A stretch of DNA of 64,000 bases from Papilionanthe hookeriana x Papilionanthe teres (taxonomy: Eukaryota; Streptophyta; Magnoliopsida; Asparagales; Orchidaceae). The stretch covers positions 143,783,165-143,847,164 of the forward strand of contig CM040424.1 of the NCBI GenBank assembly GCA_022702705.1, given 5' to 3'. A program made the position numbers and the translations under genes. The notes below the pieces were generated by a model. The model made no database searches, was not told the DNA's origin, and saw nothing but the letters and a program-made list of their open reading frames with translations. Shown here piece after piece: positions 1-12,010 of the stretch; positions within the stretch are counted from its first letter, which is position 1; the number at the start of each line of letters is the position of its first letter.

Positions 1-660
1 ACCAGTGACTTATCTTTTTGGTATTATTTCATCTCGATCATTTACATCAACAGTAACTTCTCCTTTCATAGGAACACAATTAATTGGGCTCACCCAAACA
101 CTATCAGAAATAGGATATATAATTCCAGCATCAAACCACTTTAAAATCTCTTTTCTAACCACTTCTTTCATTATTGAGTTCAGTCTCCTTTGTGAATCAA
201 CTCTTATTTTGTGTTGTTTATCCAATAAAATTTTGTGCATACAGATCGAAGGATTGATTCCTTTAATATCAGCTATGGACCAACCAAAAGCTTTTTTGTA
301 TCTTTTTAAGGTTTCCAATAATTTTTTTTCTTGATATTCATTTAAATCTGAAGATACAATGACTGGTAAGGTAGATGATTATCCTAAAAACATGTACTTT
401 AAATGATTAGGAGAAATTTTCAGCTCAAGTTCAGGTGGTTTAATGATAGATGGAATCAAACTTTTATCTTTATTTTCCTCAGTATCCAATCTTACAAAAT
501 TTTCCTGAAGAAAGTATAACTTTTCATTCTTCATATCATCCAAATCATCTTCATTTTCACTTTCATTTTCATGCTCACATTTCATATTTCTTCAAATACT
601 TCTTTAAAATAATCTTCTCTCAAATAATTGCAGACTTCCATTCGATAGCACTCATCATCT
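1..660 (-). pseudogene. linker and N-terminal reverse transcriptase of element A
   Basis: Continues pol after the protease. Block 585-379 is an acidic linker ending PPELELKISPNHLKYMFLG, which immediately precedes RT in this family. Block 318-10 begins the RT domain with SIADIKGINPSICMHKI, RRLNSIMKEVV and DAGIIYPISDSVW, the fingers-region motifs of Ty3/gypsy RT. The palm with its catalytic aspartates lies outside the window. A frame break between the two blocks shows decay. The same linker is present in D at 16324-16659. Confidence 0.8.
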
Positions 661-714
661 TTTTCAGTTGAAGGGTACTTCATAGATTTCAAAATGTTGA
701 AAGTTATCTCTTGG

Positions 715-1386
715 TCATTGACTCTCAGTTAATTCTCCTTTTTGGACATCAATCATAGCTCTCCTAGTAGCAATGAATAGTCTTCCCAAAATAATTGGAA
801 TTTCTTTATCTTCCTCCATATATAATACAATAAAGTCCACAAGATAGATAAATTTATCCACCTTTACTAATACATCTTCCACAACTCCTTTAGGATAAGT
901 GATTGAACGATCCGCCAGTTGAAGAGTCACAGATGTAGGTGAAATTTCTCCTATTCCCAATCTTTTGAAAGTTGATAAAGGCATAAGATTAATATTTGCT
1001 CCAAGATCACATAAAGCTCTTCCGAAAATATTTTCACCTATAACGCACGGGATAGTGAAACTACCTGGGTCTTTAAGTTTTTCAGGAAGCTTTTTCTGGA
1101 TAATCACCGCTAAGTGTAACAGTCTCGTGGTCTTTAAACTTGCTCTTTCTTTTAAGTATATCCTTCATAAACTTTGCATATCAGACATCTACTCTAATGC
1201 TTCAACAAAGAGAATATTAATCATTAATTTCTTAAGAATTTCCAAAAATTTTGCAAATATGTTATCCCTGTTTTATTTCTCTAGTCTTTGAGGCAAAGGA
1301 GGAGGTGGTTTTTCAATAGTTATCTTCATTGGTTCTATCATATATTCGTCTGGATATATCTTATTAGAACCTTTCTCAATGTTCAC
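715..1386 (-). pseudogene. retropepsin-like protease of element A
   Basis: Aspartic protease that would cut the Gag-Pol polyprotein in the virus-like particle. The upstream part holds the proline-rich PPPPLPQRL stretch typical of the Athila gag-pol linker. The open block 1107-715 (130 codons) has the active-site region ALCDLGANINLMP (Asp at about residue 34), the strand QLADRSITYPKGVVEDV, and a C-terminal ILGRLF...AMIDVQKGEL segment. The plant Athila form DLGA replaces the usual DTG/DSG and is kept here. Stops just upstream separate it from gag. Protease is well supported; lineage assignment rests on motif memory. Confidence 0.8.
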
Positions 1387-2719
1387 TTACACTCTTTCAA
1401 CTTTGACTTCTTTTTGAACTCTTGGTTTCAATTCTTTTCCACTCCTTAATTGAATAGCCTTAATTTTCTCTTTGTTTTGATCTTTTGGGTTGATCTCAAC
1501 ATTGCTAGCAAGATTCTCAGAAGGTTTATTATTAAGCACAGTAAATATGTGTCTTAATTGATTTTCAATGTTCTTCATCACAACGTTTGAGCTTGAATTT
1601 GATTACCCATATTCAAAATCTTTTCTTCAGTAGACAACTTCTTTTCCTTAAATTGTTGATTACTATTAAAACCAGGAGTATAAGAAGGTCTAAAGTTGGT
1701 ATTTCCTTGGTTGTTCAGATTTCCAACTAGATTCATAGGATTATTTCCCCATTGTGGGTTAACGACAGCATTGGTATTATTTCAGTTGAAGTTTGAATGA
1801 TTCCTCCAATTAGGATTATAATAATTCGAATAAGGATTATTAACTTTATTATGTATAGCATTCAAGGTTTCATAAGACATTTTAGAGTCTACCATCTGTC
1901 TTGATGAATTTTCTTCTAACACTGGGGGTGTTCGAGAATAATTCATTCCATATTGATCTATTTTCTTAGAAAGTGCAGCAATTTGAGAGACTATTATAGT
2001 TATCGCATTAGTATCATGAATATTGGCTACTCTCTTAGGATTTACCCGCTCAGAGGGCCAATGAAAATTATTGGTAGTCATCTCTTCAATTAACGAATAT
2101 GCTTCATCAAAAGGTTCTGACATTAATGATCCTCCAGCAACAGCATTAATAATCGATCTCAATGATTCAACTAATCCATTATACAAGGTTTGAATTATTA
2201 ACCAGTCTGGTAAAGCATGGTGTGGACACTTCCTCAGAAGATATTTAAATCTTCCCCAAGCTTCATATATGGATTCTCCATCAAACTGACTAAAAGATGT
2301 GATATAATTTTTCAACTTGGTAGTTTTGGAAGGAGGAAAATATTTTGATAGAAACTTTTGTGAAAGTTCTCCCCAAGTTCTAATAGATCCAGGTGCTAAT
2401 GAATTTAACCACGTCTTAGCCTTATCCCTAAGTGAAAAAGGAAAAATTCTATGTCTTACACATCGCTCGACACTCCATCATATTTAAAAGTAGCACATAG
2501 TTCTAGAAAACTAGCGAAATATAAATTAGGATCTTCATTAAGTGTTCCTCCAAATTGATTATTCTGTACCATTTGGATAATAGTAGGTTTATGCTCAAAT
2601 GAATTAGCAACAACTTTAGAATTTTGAATAGTTAGGCGAATTTCATCTGTTGTTGGATTAGCATAATCTCTTAAAGGTCTTGGTATACTTTCATTTTGAT
2701 TGTTTAAATTGTTCTCCAT
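1387..2719 (-). pseudogene. gag: gag of element A, frameshifted
   Basis: Capsid polyprotein of an Athila-type element. The ATG at 2719 is 232 bp beyond the primer-binding site and opens an 87-codon block (to a TAA at 2456-2458) containing MVQNNQFGG and LELCATFKYDGV. After a frameshift, a 177-codon block (2315-1782) carries the retrotransposon gag core, including LRKCPHHALPDWLI, AGGSLMSEPFDEAY and WPSERVNPKR. A last block (1581-1387) with ENQLR and IKAIQLRSGKEL is the C-terminal linker that precedes protease in this lineage. The D gag at 14563-15480 is close to it over the core. No CCHC zinc knuckle was seen. The breaks between blocks make it a pseudogene. Confidence 0.82.
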
Positions 2720-2950
2720 TTTGTGAGGATTTGCATATCGTTTTTTTTGTTTTCAAATTTTTCTAATAGTATGCTCTAATTCATAATCCTAAGCTGCTAA
2801 ACCTATAGATCCGATACTAAGCATACAAACATAATAAACACACACTAATAATAAACAGACACACACAACTATGACTTGCAATTCAAATATATGATTTCCA
2901 ATACTATAAAAATAAATTTTAACAGTTACTTTTTCTTTTACCTTGCCTCT

Positions 2951-2965
2951 CCGACGACGGTGCCA
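2951..2965 (-). other. primer-binding site of element A
   Basis: Minus strand TGGCACCGTCGTCGG lies a few bases inside the LTR end. Athila elements have a similar TGGCGCC-type site, reported to match Asp-tRNA. The same arrangement, with small changes, recurs in elements B (5851-5866) and C (10305-10320). Confidence 0.7.
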
Positions 2966-2971
2966 AAAACT

Positions 2972-4568
2972 TGGTGCGACTTTTTTAATATGCAAAAATT
3001 AATAAACTCATATTTAGATTTATATATTGATTTAAATGATAATGAGCCACACAATTAACACAAGTATACATATCGCTCAAGTAATACAAGGCTCTAGTGG
3101 AGTCCTGGAATATCGATCCCACAAGGAGGCTTTACTTTTATGGCGTAGCACAGAAATCTCTTATTGAATCATATCACAATTGCAAGTGGTTTAATTCTTG
3201 AAGTAAAGACAAACAGGTTCAGTTACCATATCTACCAAAGCACGTTCTAAACTCTAGCAAGTTAAAGTAACACAAGACTAAATTTATAATGAAGTTCTGT
3301 TGCAAGAAAGAGTCTTCCTCCTTTCCATTCTTAATGTGATGATTATTGTAACACAGATCAGTGATGCAATTGTATTGTGCCAAATAGGAGCATTCTTATT
3401 CTTTACTCATATTTCAATGTATAAAGAACATTAGCTAATCCTAAATTTAGTCCCCAAATTTGTGGTTAGGCTGAGAGGATACTGGCTCTCACTCCAGAGC
3501 TCCCACTTCCCTTCACTTGAAGGCTAACTCCTGCTTCAGTTTCTAAACATTAGAACCAAATTAAGGATTTCATTCTTTCACACTGAAATCTCCAATTCTA
3601 CGCCCATCAAAGTATATTTGCCTATTCATTTGCACTCAACCCCCATGAACTTCACCATCCATGGAATTTGAATGTGACCTTCACTTTTATTGTGGAACTC
3701 ATAATCCTTTTGGAACATATGTTTCCAAACAATTTTTAACAATTCAATTGGCAAATCAAAAAGTAAATGAAGTTCTAAGTGAAATGATCATCACAAAGTT
3801 TTCATAATAAATTACACATCATTTCCATTTCATAACATCAACACATCACATAAAAAAGAGAAAGACAAAGAAATCAACTCAAGACTCATGAGGAAAAGAT
3901 GAAAAAACATGGATTTCATATATAAAAACAATGTCATACAAACAGAGTAAAGTAAAGAAACTTATCTCAAAATCTTCCTCAAGCGAATCTCAAGGAATTC
4001 CTTTGACTCCTCTTCTTTCTTCACTACAACAAAAAATTTTCTCTTTAGAATAGTAAGGAATAAGAAATCTTTCACTTTCCCTCTCCTCTCACACTCCTTA
4101 GAAAGAAAACACAAACCTAACTTCCTACACAAAATGGAAAGAACTCACTCTCTAAACTCTAAACTCTTCTCTTCCTTTTTCCCCCCTTTGAAATCTGGCT
4201 CCAAAACCATTTAAATTCGACCAAAACAGAATTCCTAAGATTTTCCTTAAGCAAACTTTCAAAATCCAGCTAGATATATTGAATCTAGTTCAGCGCAGTT
4301 TGGTGCATTATTCCGCCAAAACATCGTAACTCTCTGGAAACTGGCGATGTCCTACACTGGTGACAGTGGCGTTTGGTGCTAGTTCAATAAAATGCACTTT
4401 TGTCCTTTTTTGCTTCAAATTCACTTCTTTTTTGCTTCCTTTTGCTCCAAAGACCTAAAATTATTGTACCTGCATGAAATCATTAAAAATACCTTCCTTT
4501 AAAGTGCAATATCATCAAAAACAGGTATGAACTGAATAGTAAAAAGCTATCAATTTTTCAGTGGATCA
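2972..4568 (-). repeat. 5' LTR of element A
   Basis: On the minus strand the LTR begins TGATCCACTG and ends GTCGCACCA, next to the primer-binding site. Its start aligns with the start of the D 3' LTR (TGATGCACTA at 31249). Inside lie the shared block around 3465-3530 (a TGGGAGCTC core on the minus strand), also found in the LTRs of B and D, and a GC-rich motif at 4291-4383. Length is about 1.6 kb. The boundaries are inferred from TG/CA ends and alignment with D, not from a second LTR of the same element. Confidence 0.75.
3917..3928 (-). promoter_or_regulatory. possible TATA box in LTR A
   Basis: The minus strand reads TTTTTATATATG here. The equivalent place in the D 3' LTR (31973-31988) has a similar TATA-like run followed by the same ATCCATGTTTT context, so position and sequence are conserved between the two LTRs. 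The DNA around is AT-rich, so the call is weak. Confidence 0.35.
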
Positions 4569-5610
4569 TCGATCAATCACCAAATCTTTTTCAGATCCAG
4601 GGATTCCTAAAAAATCCTCAAATTTTAATTTTTCTTTCAGCTCTACATTTTCAGATTGATTCATATCATTGTTCCTCATATTTCTTTCTAAATCCAATAT
4701 TCTTGTAATGATTTTCTTAATTTCCATATTAATATCATCCTTGAAGTTTATAAGAAATGGATCTCTATAAAATAATTCAAGAATTCTCAAATTTTAGATC
4801 AGATTCTCTCTAAATAATTCAGAATCAGGATCAAATTCTTCTAGATTATTTTTATGTTTAAAGTTATCTTCTAATTCTTCCCCTTTGGTACTGAGTAAAT
4901 GGTGGAGGTGGTCTTTCTATATTTATCATAGTTGAGTAAATATGTTTTTCTAATTCCTTAGGAATCTCTTCCATTGGTCTTTCATCTCTTTATCCTCATC
5001 TCTCAACTCAAAGTTCTTTTGAAGAATATTCTTGAATTCTCTTCAAAATATTAGTTCAATAACTTTATATTGCTCATCATTCATGTGCTTATGGTTTATC
5101 TAAGGGTCACTAGGTAAAATCATTAGGGGGTAGCTGTTAATTGCATTAATAAGTTGTCCCAATTGGTTTTCTATATTCCTAATTGTGGCCCCTTGACTTT
5201 CCAGCTCACTCTCTAGACTTTCCAACTGGCTCGCCAATTGAATTACAACCGCATCTAACAGTGACTCCTCTTTCTGTGGGTTGAAGTTAAAATTATGAGG
5301 AAAAAAGAGTTCATATTTTAAATCACCCTCACTATTCCAATTACATGTTAAATTGATAATCTTCTCAAATTTTTTTTTCTCCTCCAAAATTAGTATTCCA
5401 ATTAAAGTTTAAATAATTTTCTCAACCAGGCCTATAATAATCAGAATAAGTATTGTGCATCTCAGGGCCAGTTTCAATCCATTGTCCAAAAAAATTTTCT
5501 TAAATACTTAGGGTTCCTTGCCTAGCATAATAACCCAAATCTAAATATTCATTATTTTGTCGATCCGCCCATTCTACATTAAATTCATGGAGTCCTTTCT
5601 GATTCATCGT
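4569..5610 (-). pseudogene. gag remnant of element B lacking the capsid core
   Basis: From an ATG near 5610 the frame reads MNQKGLHEFNVEWADRQN, then passes within about 40 codons into text resembling the C-terminal gag of A and D (MHNTYSDYYRPG and NYLNFNW). The capsid core (the KCPHHALPDWL region) is absent. Block 5387-5100 contains QLASQLESLESELESQGA and RNIENQLGQLINAINS, a coiled-coil-like stretch matching the gag-protease linker. Around 4900 there is an ERPPPPF motif like the PPPPLPQRL linker of A. Block 4790-4566 is unrecognised. Stops and a frameshift break the whole. Confidence 0.6.
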
Positions 5611-5850
5611 CCTCCTAAAAGTTCTCTCTAAATTTGAATCGTATAATCCAATGTCTACAGCTCCTGAACTACGCATACAAATTTAAAGACTTAATTAATA
5701 AGACAGATATCAAAAATATTTTTGGTTTTTTGGATTTTTCGTGAAAATAAACACACAATAATTAAAAACAATATTTAATAATACTATAAATACTAAATCT
5801 ATGTCTTACAGGTTTAACTAAAATTCTCAAAAACTTCTTATCTTAGCTTC

Positions 5851-5866
5851 CCCGACAACGGTGCCA
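5851..5866 (-). other. primer-binding site of element B
   Basis: Minus strand TGGCACCGTTGTCGGG, six bases inside the LTR end. It is the same type of site as in elements A and C. Confidence 0.7.
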
Positions 5867-5872
5867 AAAACT

Positions 5873-7807
5873 TGATGCGCCCCCTGGGTGTGCAGTCTTT
5901 TAGCGTGTTTTATGTATGTATGTACGTGCACTAGAGATTCTATGCAAGTATACATATCATTCAAGTAATACAGCACTTTAGTGGAGTCCCGTTTATCGAT
6001 CCCACAAGGAAGCAAGGTAAGAGGTCCTTAGTCAAAGTTCTAGTCTACTATTATTAGTCCTTAGTTTGTAATATTGATTTAAGTGATTTTTTTAACAAGT
6101 ACTCCTAAAAGTAAGTCTTAAGTTTAAAATAAGTAATAAATAGTCCTAAATGAATATACTAATAATAATAATAATATTGCTTGATAAATTAGTTTGGAGA
6201 ATTTTGAGATGTTAAAAACTACTATTCTTGTGCAATGATTTTGATAATGTATAAAAATGAGATACATTAGAGTGGCAAGCATATTCTTTACCCTCTCCCG
6301 AGTGCATAAATAACATTAAATAATCCAAAGTTATGTCCCAAAATTCGTGGTTAGGCTGAGATGATACTGGCTCTCACTTCAGAGCTCCCACTTCCCCTCA
6401 CAACATCTCGCTTTAGTTTCCAATCAACTGGACTAAATTAGGAATTTTACTCTATCACTCTAAAATCTCCAATTCTATGCCCATCAAAGTATATTTCCCT
6501 TTTTATTTGCACTTAACCACATGGACTACATTCTTATCCATTAAATTAAATATAGTTTCACTTTGTCGAGAATTACACCATCCTCTCAGATGTTAATGCA
6601 ATTACAATGAATTTTAACATTACAACGAGCCCTTATTGTAATGTAAATGAAGTTTAAGTAAAAAACCATCACATTTATAATTAAAACCTCATCTAACATG
6701 CAACCTAAAATCCTAAACATGAATCCTACTCATTACAAAAGAAAAGTAAAATGAAAACAGTGACATAATTTTTTCATGTCACTATTTCCAAGTAAGAAGA
6801 AAGAGTAAGAAGAACTACTCACAAAGAACAAAGAAAATACAACGAAAAATTTCATTACATCAAAGCAAATCCTCTAGATAAGTGTTTACAAAATCATAAG
6901 ATAATGAAGAACATAATACTTAGCTTTTTCCTCTTGAAATAAAGATGAATATCTCTCCCAAAAAGTCTCCTACTAATCCATGCAATGCTAGTTCATTTCC
7001 TTACAGAATCTCTCAAAATCCCCTCTTCAATCCCTCCAGAAGGGTAGAAATCTACATTTCTACTCATATTCTAAGATCTCCAAGCATTCCTCTCATTTTT
7101 CTTAACATACACAAACACACACAAGACTCACACCACACTCAAAGAGACACTAAAATCCCTCCTTTTTCCTAAGAGACACATATTTTCATTCTAAGAGACA
7201 AATCTCTTCATCCAAAATACATATCTCTTCTTTCAAGAGCCTTTTCTAGTGTCTAGATGCATTGAATCACTTCATGGGGTGTTTAAATTACTTGTAGCCT
7301 TCTAGAACACCTAAAAAATAGTAAAAGAACTACAAAAAATCTGTCCATAACTGTCTCAAGGGCCGCTGGCGTCGGTTCTCGCCATTTCTCTTGATTATTG
7401 TGTTGTCGAGGCTAGTTTTGGGCCGTCACGCAACATCTCCATTGTTTTGCTCTGTTTAGCTCTATTTCGCCTCGTTTTATTTGTGTTTCATTCCTAAAAG
7501 ATATATTTACAAAATAAGCATGAAAATAATATTTCTTTAAAGTGTAATTTCATTCAAAAGCATGTTAGAAGTGTAACGTGGATTAAACGTAGAAAGATAT
7601 ATCGAAATATGTCAGACCAAAATTTTCTTCTTTTCACGTTTTGCTCCAAATTGCACCTTTTTTGTTTCATTTTCACAAAAAGTCCATTTATTTTACTTGA
7701 AGACAAAAAAATATGCAAAATACTTTCCCTTAAAGTGAAATATCACTAAAAATCACCAAATAAAGGCATTAAATGTATATGAGAAATTTAATATTTTAGG
7801 CGTATCA
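5873..7807 (-). repeat. 5' LTR of element B
   Basis: On the minus strand it begins TGATACGCCTAAAATATT and ends GGGGGCGCATCA beside the primer-binding site, so the ends form a short imperfect inverted repeat (TGATACGC and GCGCATCA). Length is 1935 bp. A segment at 6350-6410 shares the TGGGAGCTC block with LTRs A and D, showing common ancestry, but much of the rest differs. A TAA microsatellite sits near 6157-6176. Confidence 0.8.
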
Positions 7808-8549
7808 CTCACCACTGTGATTGTTGTAGATTTCTTTCTTCAAGTTGGAGGAAGTTCTCCTATTGGTAGGAGAGAATCCCACGTGATGGCAGCGCTTCGA
7901 CAGTGCTCCGACAATCTTCCTGATATCCCTTACCAAGCTAGGATGAAGCTCTCCTCTAACATAAGAGAGTTAGTGCTTTGCTAACTGATCTCATCCTCAA
8001 GAAAACCTCCAAACGCCTTCACGAATATGGAAGAAAATGAAGGAGATGACGAAGAAGAGGAGATAAAGAAAAAGAAGATGATGAAGGAGAGAAAGAAAAA
8101 CTCTTCTTTCTCTCTTGCTCTCTTTAAAGGAGCCACGACTCTCATCGAATGCTCTTCACCGATTCTCCTCTACCCTCCAAAAAAGAAGGTCAGACTCCTC
8201 CACTTCTCCCCAGCTCACCCTGAAGAAGAAAATGTGAGAGGGAGCCCTCCCTAAAAATAGAGGCCAGAGAGTGATTGAATGCGGGGGCATGGGGGGGGGA
8301 TGGGTGATAACTTAAGCTCAACTTACCCCTCCAAATGACCACATCACCCTTAAAAAGTAGGCTGGGAAGCTTCCAGGGCATAAAAGAGGCATTTTACATC
8401 CCCTTTATCTCGTCCTGAGCCTCTTCATCACGGCGGCTACCTCTGGGATCAAAACAGGGACCAAAATGACCTTTTTCGTCACCTAGGAAGTGACCGACAC
8501 CTAGGCTCTTAAATCTTGGTGCCTAGACGCCAGTTTGGTGCCAGGCTCC
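7808..8549. other. unassigned spacer between elements B and C
   Basis: About 740 bp flanked by the outer ends of LTR B and LTR C, both in TG/CA orientation. It holds a purine-rich run of GAA/GAAG codons (8027-8110) that gives a low-complexity 75-codon frame, and a G-run at 8285-8300. Nothing resembles gag, pol or a known gene. Its last 70 bases hold a GC-rich cctaggc/gacgcca theme like that inside the LTRs, so it may be a remnant of another LTR. Confidence 0.4.
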
Positions 8550-10298
8550 TGATCTACTTTAAAATTAACCATTGTTATGACTAATTTATACTTAATTTTT
8601 TTTAAGGATTTTATGTTTTAATGAAAGATATTTTTATGTTTTTGGTTGCAGGTATAAGAAAAAGAGTTTAAGGATGAAAAGAAGCTAAATAACAACAAAA
8701 AGGAGCAAAAATGGGGCTTAATAAAGAAAATATTATAAATCAGTCAACCTGGGACCTAGGTGCAAGATCTGGCGCCTGGGCGCCAGAAATGGTTGGGGAC
8801 GATTTTTAGATGAATTTTGGTTGTTCCAAGATGTTTTAGAAGGTCCCATATCGTAATGAACACCTCAAATAAGTTATTCAATGAATCTAGACACATTTTA
8901 ATGAAGAGATGTGTCTCTTGGAGCAAAATGGGCCAAACTAAAGCAAACCAAGCTGGCGCTTAGGAGCCAGAATTGGTGCCTAGGTGTCAAAGTTATTTTC
9001 TAGAAGATTCGTTGAATATGGTTGAATTTTGAAGAGGTGCCTTAAGCAACCCCAGATCATATTTAGAGCTTAATAAACATGGATTAATTCTACAGCCCAG
9101 AGGAGTCATTTTAAAGTCGTTCTTAAATAATCCTTAGTTAATTTCACTTAAACTTCTAAGTGTTTAAGTTTTTTGTGAGTTTTTATAATTTCTAAAGTTT
9201 GGAGTTGTGTAAGAATGCGTGGGAGTTAGAAATGTCAGAGAACTTTAAAGGATTTCTTTGCGAAACATTCCAGATAATTATTTTCTACTTAATTCTTAAG
9301 TCGTGTATTTTGGATTTGAGTTATATGAATATGTTTTGTTATGTTAATCCAATACTTTATGAGTAGTTTTCCTTTCTTTCTCCTTACAAATATGGTGTAA
9401 TTAAGTATGAAGTTTGGATTTTCTTAAGAAACGTTTTCTTTTCCTACCAAAAATTGTGATGTATTTTACCGAAACTTCTTTTAATTTACAAATTGGCCAC
9501 TTGTACTGTTAAAACATTTGATAAAATCTTATAAACCTGGTCGTAGGCTAAGATTTCTTAACTTGTGAGTAACACATTTCACTTTGGAAGATCAGAAGTA
9601 GTCGTCTGAGGGGAAGTGTAAATAAGTGAGGAGATAAGATTTGTTGGGTGTAGAATTGATATTTTTAGAGTGATAGGCTAAATTCTATCAATTTGGTTTA
9701 AAGAGAAGAAACTGTGTCCTGGTAGTTTTTATAGAGAGGGCACAGTGGGTAAAGTGAGAAACTAGAACCTACCCAATACTACTAATAATACTCATGCACC
9801 AACTTTTAGATTAGCCAATATTCTTTATACCTTGACCATAGGGTAAAGAATATATATGGTCTTATTTGTCACAATACTACATTTTTTAAGTTCTAAACAT
9901 TTGAAATCCTCAACTAATTATAAATTTTTTTGTAAGAAGAAAGTTTCTTTAAATATATTTTTTAAATCATTCACGTAACATTTTCTTGCATAATCTAGAA
10001 ATTAGTAAGTTTAATTTTACTCTTGTTATTTAAGTATTAGCACTTCTAATTATTTTTGATATTTTAAAATTAAATTTCTTTTAGTTCATATTTGTTTCCT
10101 TGTGGGATCAATACCAGTTTTAAAAGAAAATCCTATATAACTTGAAACGATACGTATACTTGCGTAGTACCCTTAGTGTGTAAACTATTTTCAAAATTTT
10201 ACAACATTTCGATTTTGCACACTAGCCTCTTAATATAATTTGGGTCAAGTTTGGTCATCTTTTGGAAGTTTAATTATCTGCATAATTGCGGCAGGTCA
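8550..10298 (+). repeat. 5' LTR of element C
   Basis: Begins TGATCTACTTTAAAATTAAC, like the TGATACGCCTAAAATATT start of LTR B, and ends GCGGCAGGTCA just before the primer-binding site. Length is 1749 bp. Two GC-rich tracts (8750-8790 and 8952-8990) contain inverted repeats such as TGGCGCC/GGGCGCCA. The end is defined by the nearby primer-binding site; no second copy is available. Confidence 0.75.
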
Positions 10299-10304
10299 TG
10301 TTTT

Positions 10305-10320
10305 TGGCACGTTATCGGGA
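10305..10320 (+). other. primer-binding site of element C
   Basis: TGGCACGTTATCGGGA, six bases after the LTR end. It is one base shorter than in A and B after TGGCAC, probably a degenerate form of the same tRNA complement. Confidence 0.65.
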
Positions 10321-10490
10321 AAACTAAATTAAAATTAAGAGAATATTTTTATATAAGCTTGAATTTAAAAAAAAAAAAATTTGAAAATACAAAAATATTT
10401 TTATTTGTGTGCTAGTTTAATTTCAGTAAATCTTTTTAATTTTTGCATGTGTAGTTCAGGATCTGAAGGTATAGTGCCTTACGATTCTGA

Positions 10491-11760
10491 ATGAGAATGA
10501 ACTATAAGAAAATTAGAAAAGAAAAACAAGTTCATAATATTCAAGAAATGGCGAACATACCTCGTAGTAATCCTGAAATTACAATTGATGATAATGAGCA
10601 TTAAAATTTACAAAAAATTCTAAGGGAATATGTTAACCCTACAACACGTGAAAGACATTTAAGTATTCAAATCCCTACTTTAGCAGCAAATTCATTTCAA
10701 CTTAAACCTGATATAATACAAGTGGTGCAAAATAATCAGTTTGAAGGATCACCAATGAAGGATCCAAATTTACATCTTGCATGTTTTCTAGAACTTTGTG
10801 CTAATTTGAAATATGATGGTGTATTTGATGATGTTATTAGACTTAAAATTTTTATTTATTCTTTAAGGGAGAAAGCTAAGATGTGGTTAAATTTGTTAAC
10901 AATGAGATCTATTAAAACTTAGGGATATATGGCACAAAAATTTCTGGCTAAATATTTTCCTCCTTCTAAAACTACTGAACATAGAAATGACAACTTCGTT
11001 TACTCAATATGAGGGGGAAACAATTTAAGAAGCTTGGGAACAATTTAAAGAAGTCCTTAGAAAGTGTCCACACCATGCTTTACCAGACTGGTTAATCATT
11101 CAAAAATTTTATGATGGATTAATAGGTTCCCTTAGATCTATAATTAATGCTACTACTAGATGCTTTTTAATGGCAAAATAATTTGATGAAGCTTATGCTT
11201 TAATTGAATAAATGGTAACTAATAATTTTCAATGGCCTTTTGAAAGGTTAAATCCTAAAAGAGTGACTGATATTCATGATAATGATGCCTTTTCTATCTT
11301 AGCATCTCAAGTGGCTACGATATCTAAAAAATTAGATAATTATGCTATGAATTTTTCCCAAATACCTGAACAGAATAATGAAAAATTTACGAAATATGAA
11401 TGATTCTCAAACATTAGAAACATTGTAGGCTATTGCTAGTAAAACTAATAACCCTTATTCTAACTATTATAACCCAAGTTAGAAAAACCACCTAAATTTT
11501 AACTGGAATAATAGAAATCCATAATAGGGAAATAGTTAAGTAAACCCAACTAGGACTTGGAATAATTAAGGAAGTTCAAACTATCGACCTTCTTATCCTC
11601 CTAGTTTTAATAATCAACAATTTAAGGAAAAGAAGATGTCTATAGAAGAACCAATTTTACAAATGGCTAATCATTTACAAAGTGAAATGTGGCAATTAGA
11701 AATATTGAGAATCAAATAAGACAAATTACTAATGCAATTAGTAATAGAACCCAAGGAACA
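10491..11760 (+). pseudogene. gag: gag of element C, multiple stops
   Basis: An ATG at 10491 is in frame with a second at 10548 and with the block MVQNNQFEGSPMKDPNLH (10722 on), equivalent to the gag start of A. The capsid core follows across frames and stops: KCPHHALPDWLI near 11065-11100, then TNNFQWPFERLNPKRV (11212-11403). The C-terminal linker is recognisable up to about 11760. In-frame stops occur near 10602, 10921 and 11181, so no Gag could be made. Confidence 0.75.
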
Positions 11761-12010
11761 CTTCCAAGTATGTTGAAATAAATCCTAAAGATAATGGGAA
11801 AGATCATGAAAAAAATAAAGTTGTGCAACTAAAGAGTGGAAAGGAATTAAAGGAAGAAATTCAAAATGAAATTGAAAATGAGAGAGAGATTGAGGAATTG
11901 AAAAACCTAAAGAAATTGTTTATGGAAAAGAAGAACAATTTGTATCTCCAACTAAAAATGATTTAGAAAGAGTACCACCCCTATTCCTTAAAGACTTTGA
12001 CAGCAAAAAC

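Larger units (their letters stand above)
1..4568 (-). mobile_element. Athila-like LTR retrotransposon A, truncated by window edge
   Basis: Reading the minus strand downward from 4568, the order is 5' LTR, primer-binding site, gag, linker, protease and the start of reverse transcriptase, the order of plant Ty3/gypsy elements. Gag and protease motifs, and the linker before RT, resemble the Athila lineage. The element leaves the window at position 1, so its RNase H, integrase and 3' LTR are not seen. Its right edge abuts the truncated interior of element B, so A probably inserted into B. Frameshifts and stops make it non-coding as it stands. Confidence 0.85.
4569..7807 (-). mobile_element. Athila-like element B, gag-deleted and truncated
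   Basis: A complete LTR at 5873-7807 is followed on the minus strand by a primer-binding site and a short gag-like region that stops abruptly at the outer end of LTR A (4568/4569). The rest of B, if it survives, must lie beyond A, outside the window. B has lost the central gag domain, which suggests a non-autonomous derivative. The right end is followed by ctcac, a possible target-site copy whose partner is not visible. Confidence 0.75.

Noticed and set aside
8027..8254. 75-codon Glu/Lys-rich frame
   Set aside because: Low-complexity purine tract; no support as a gene.
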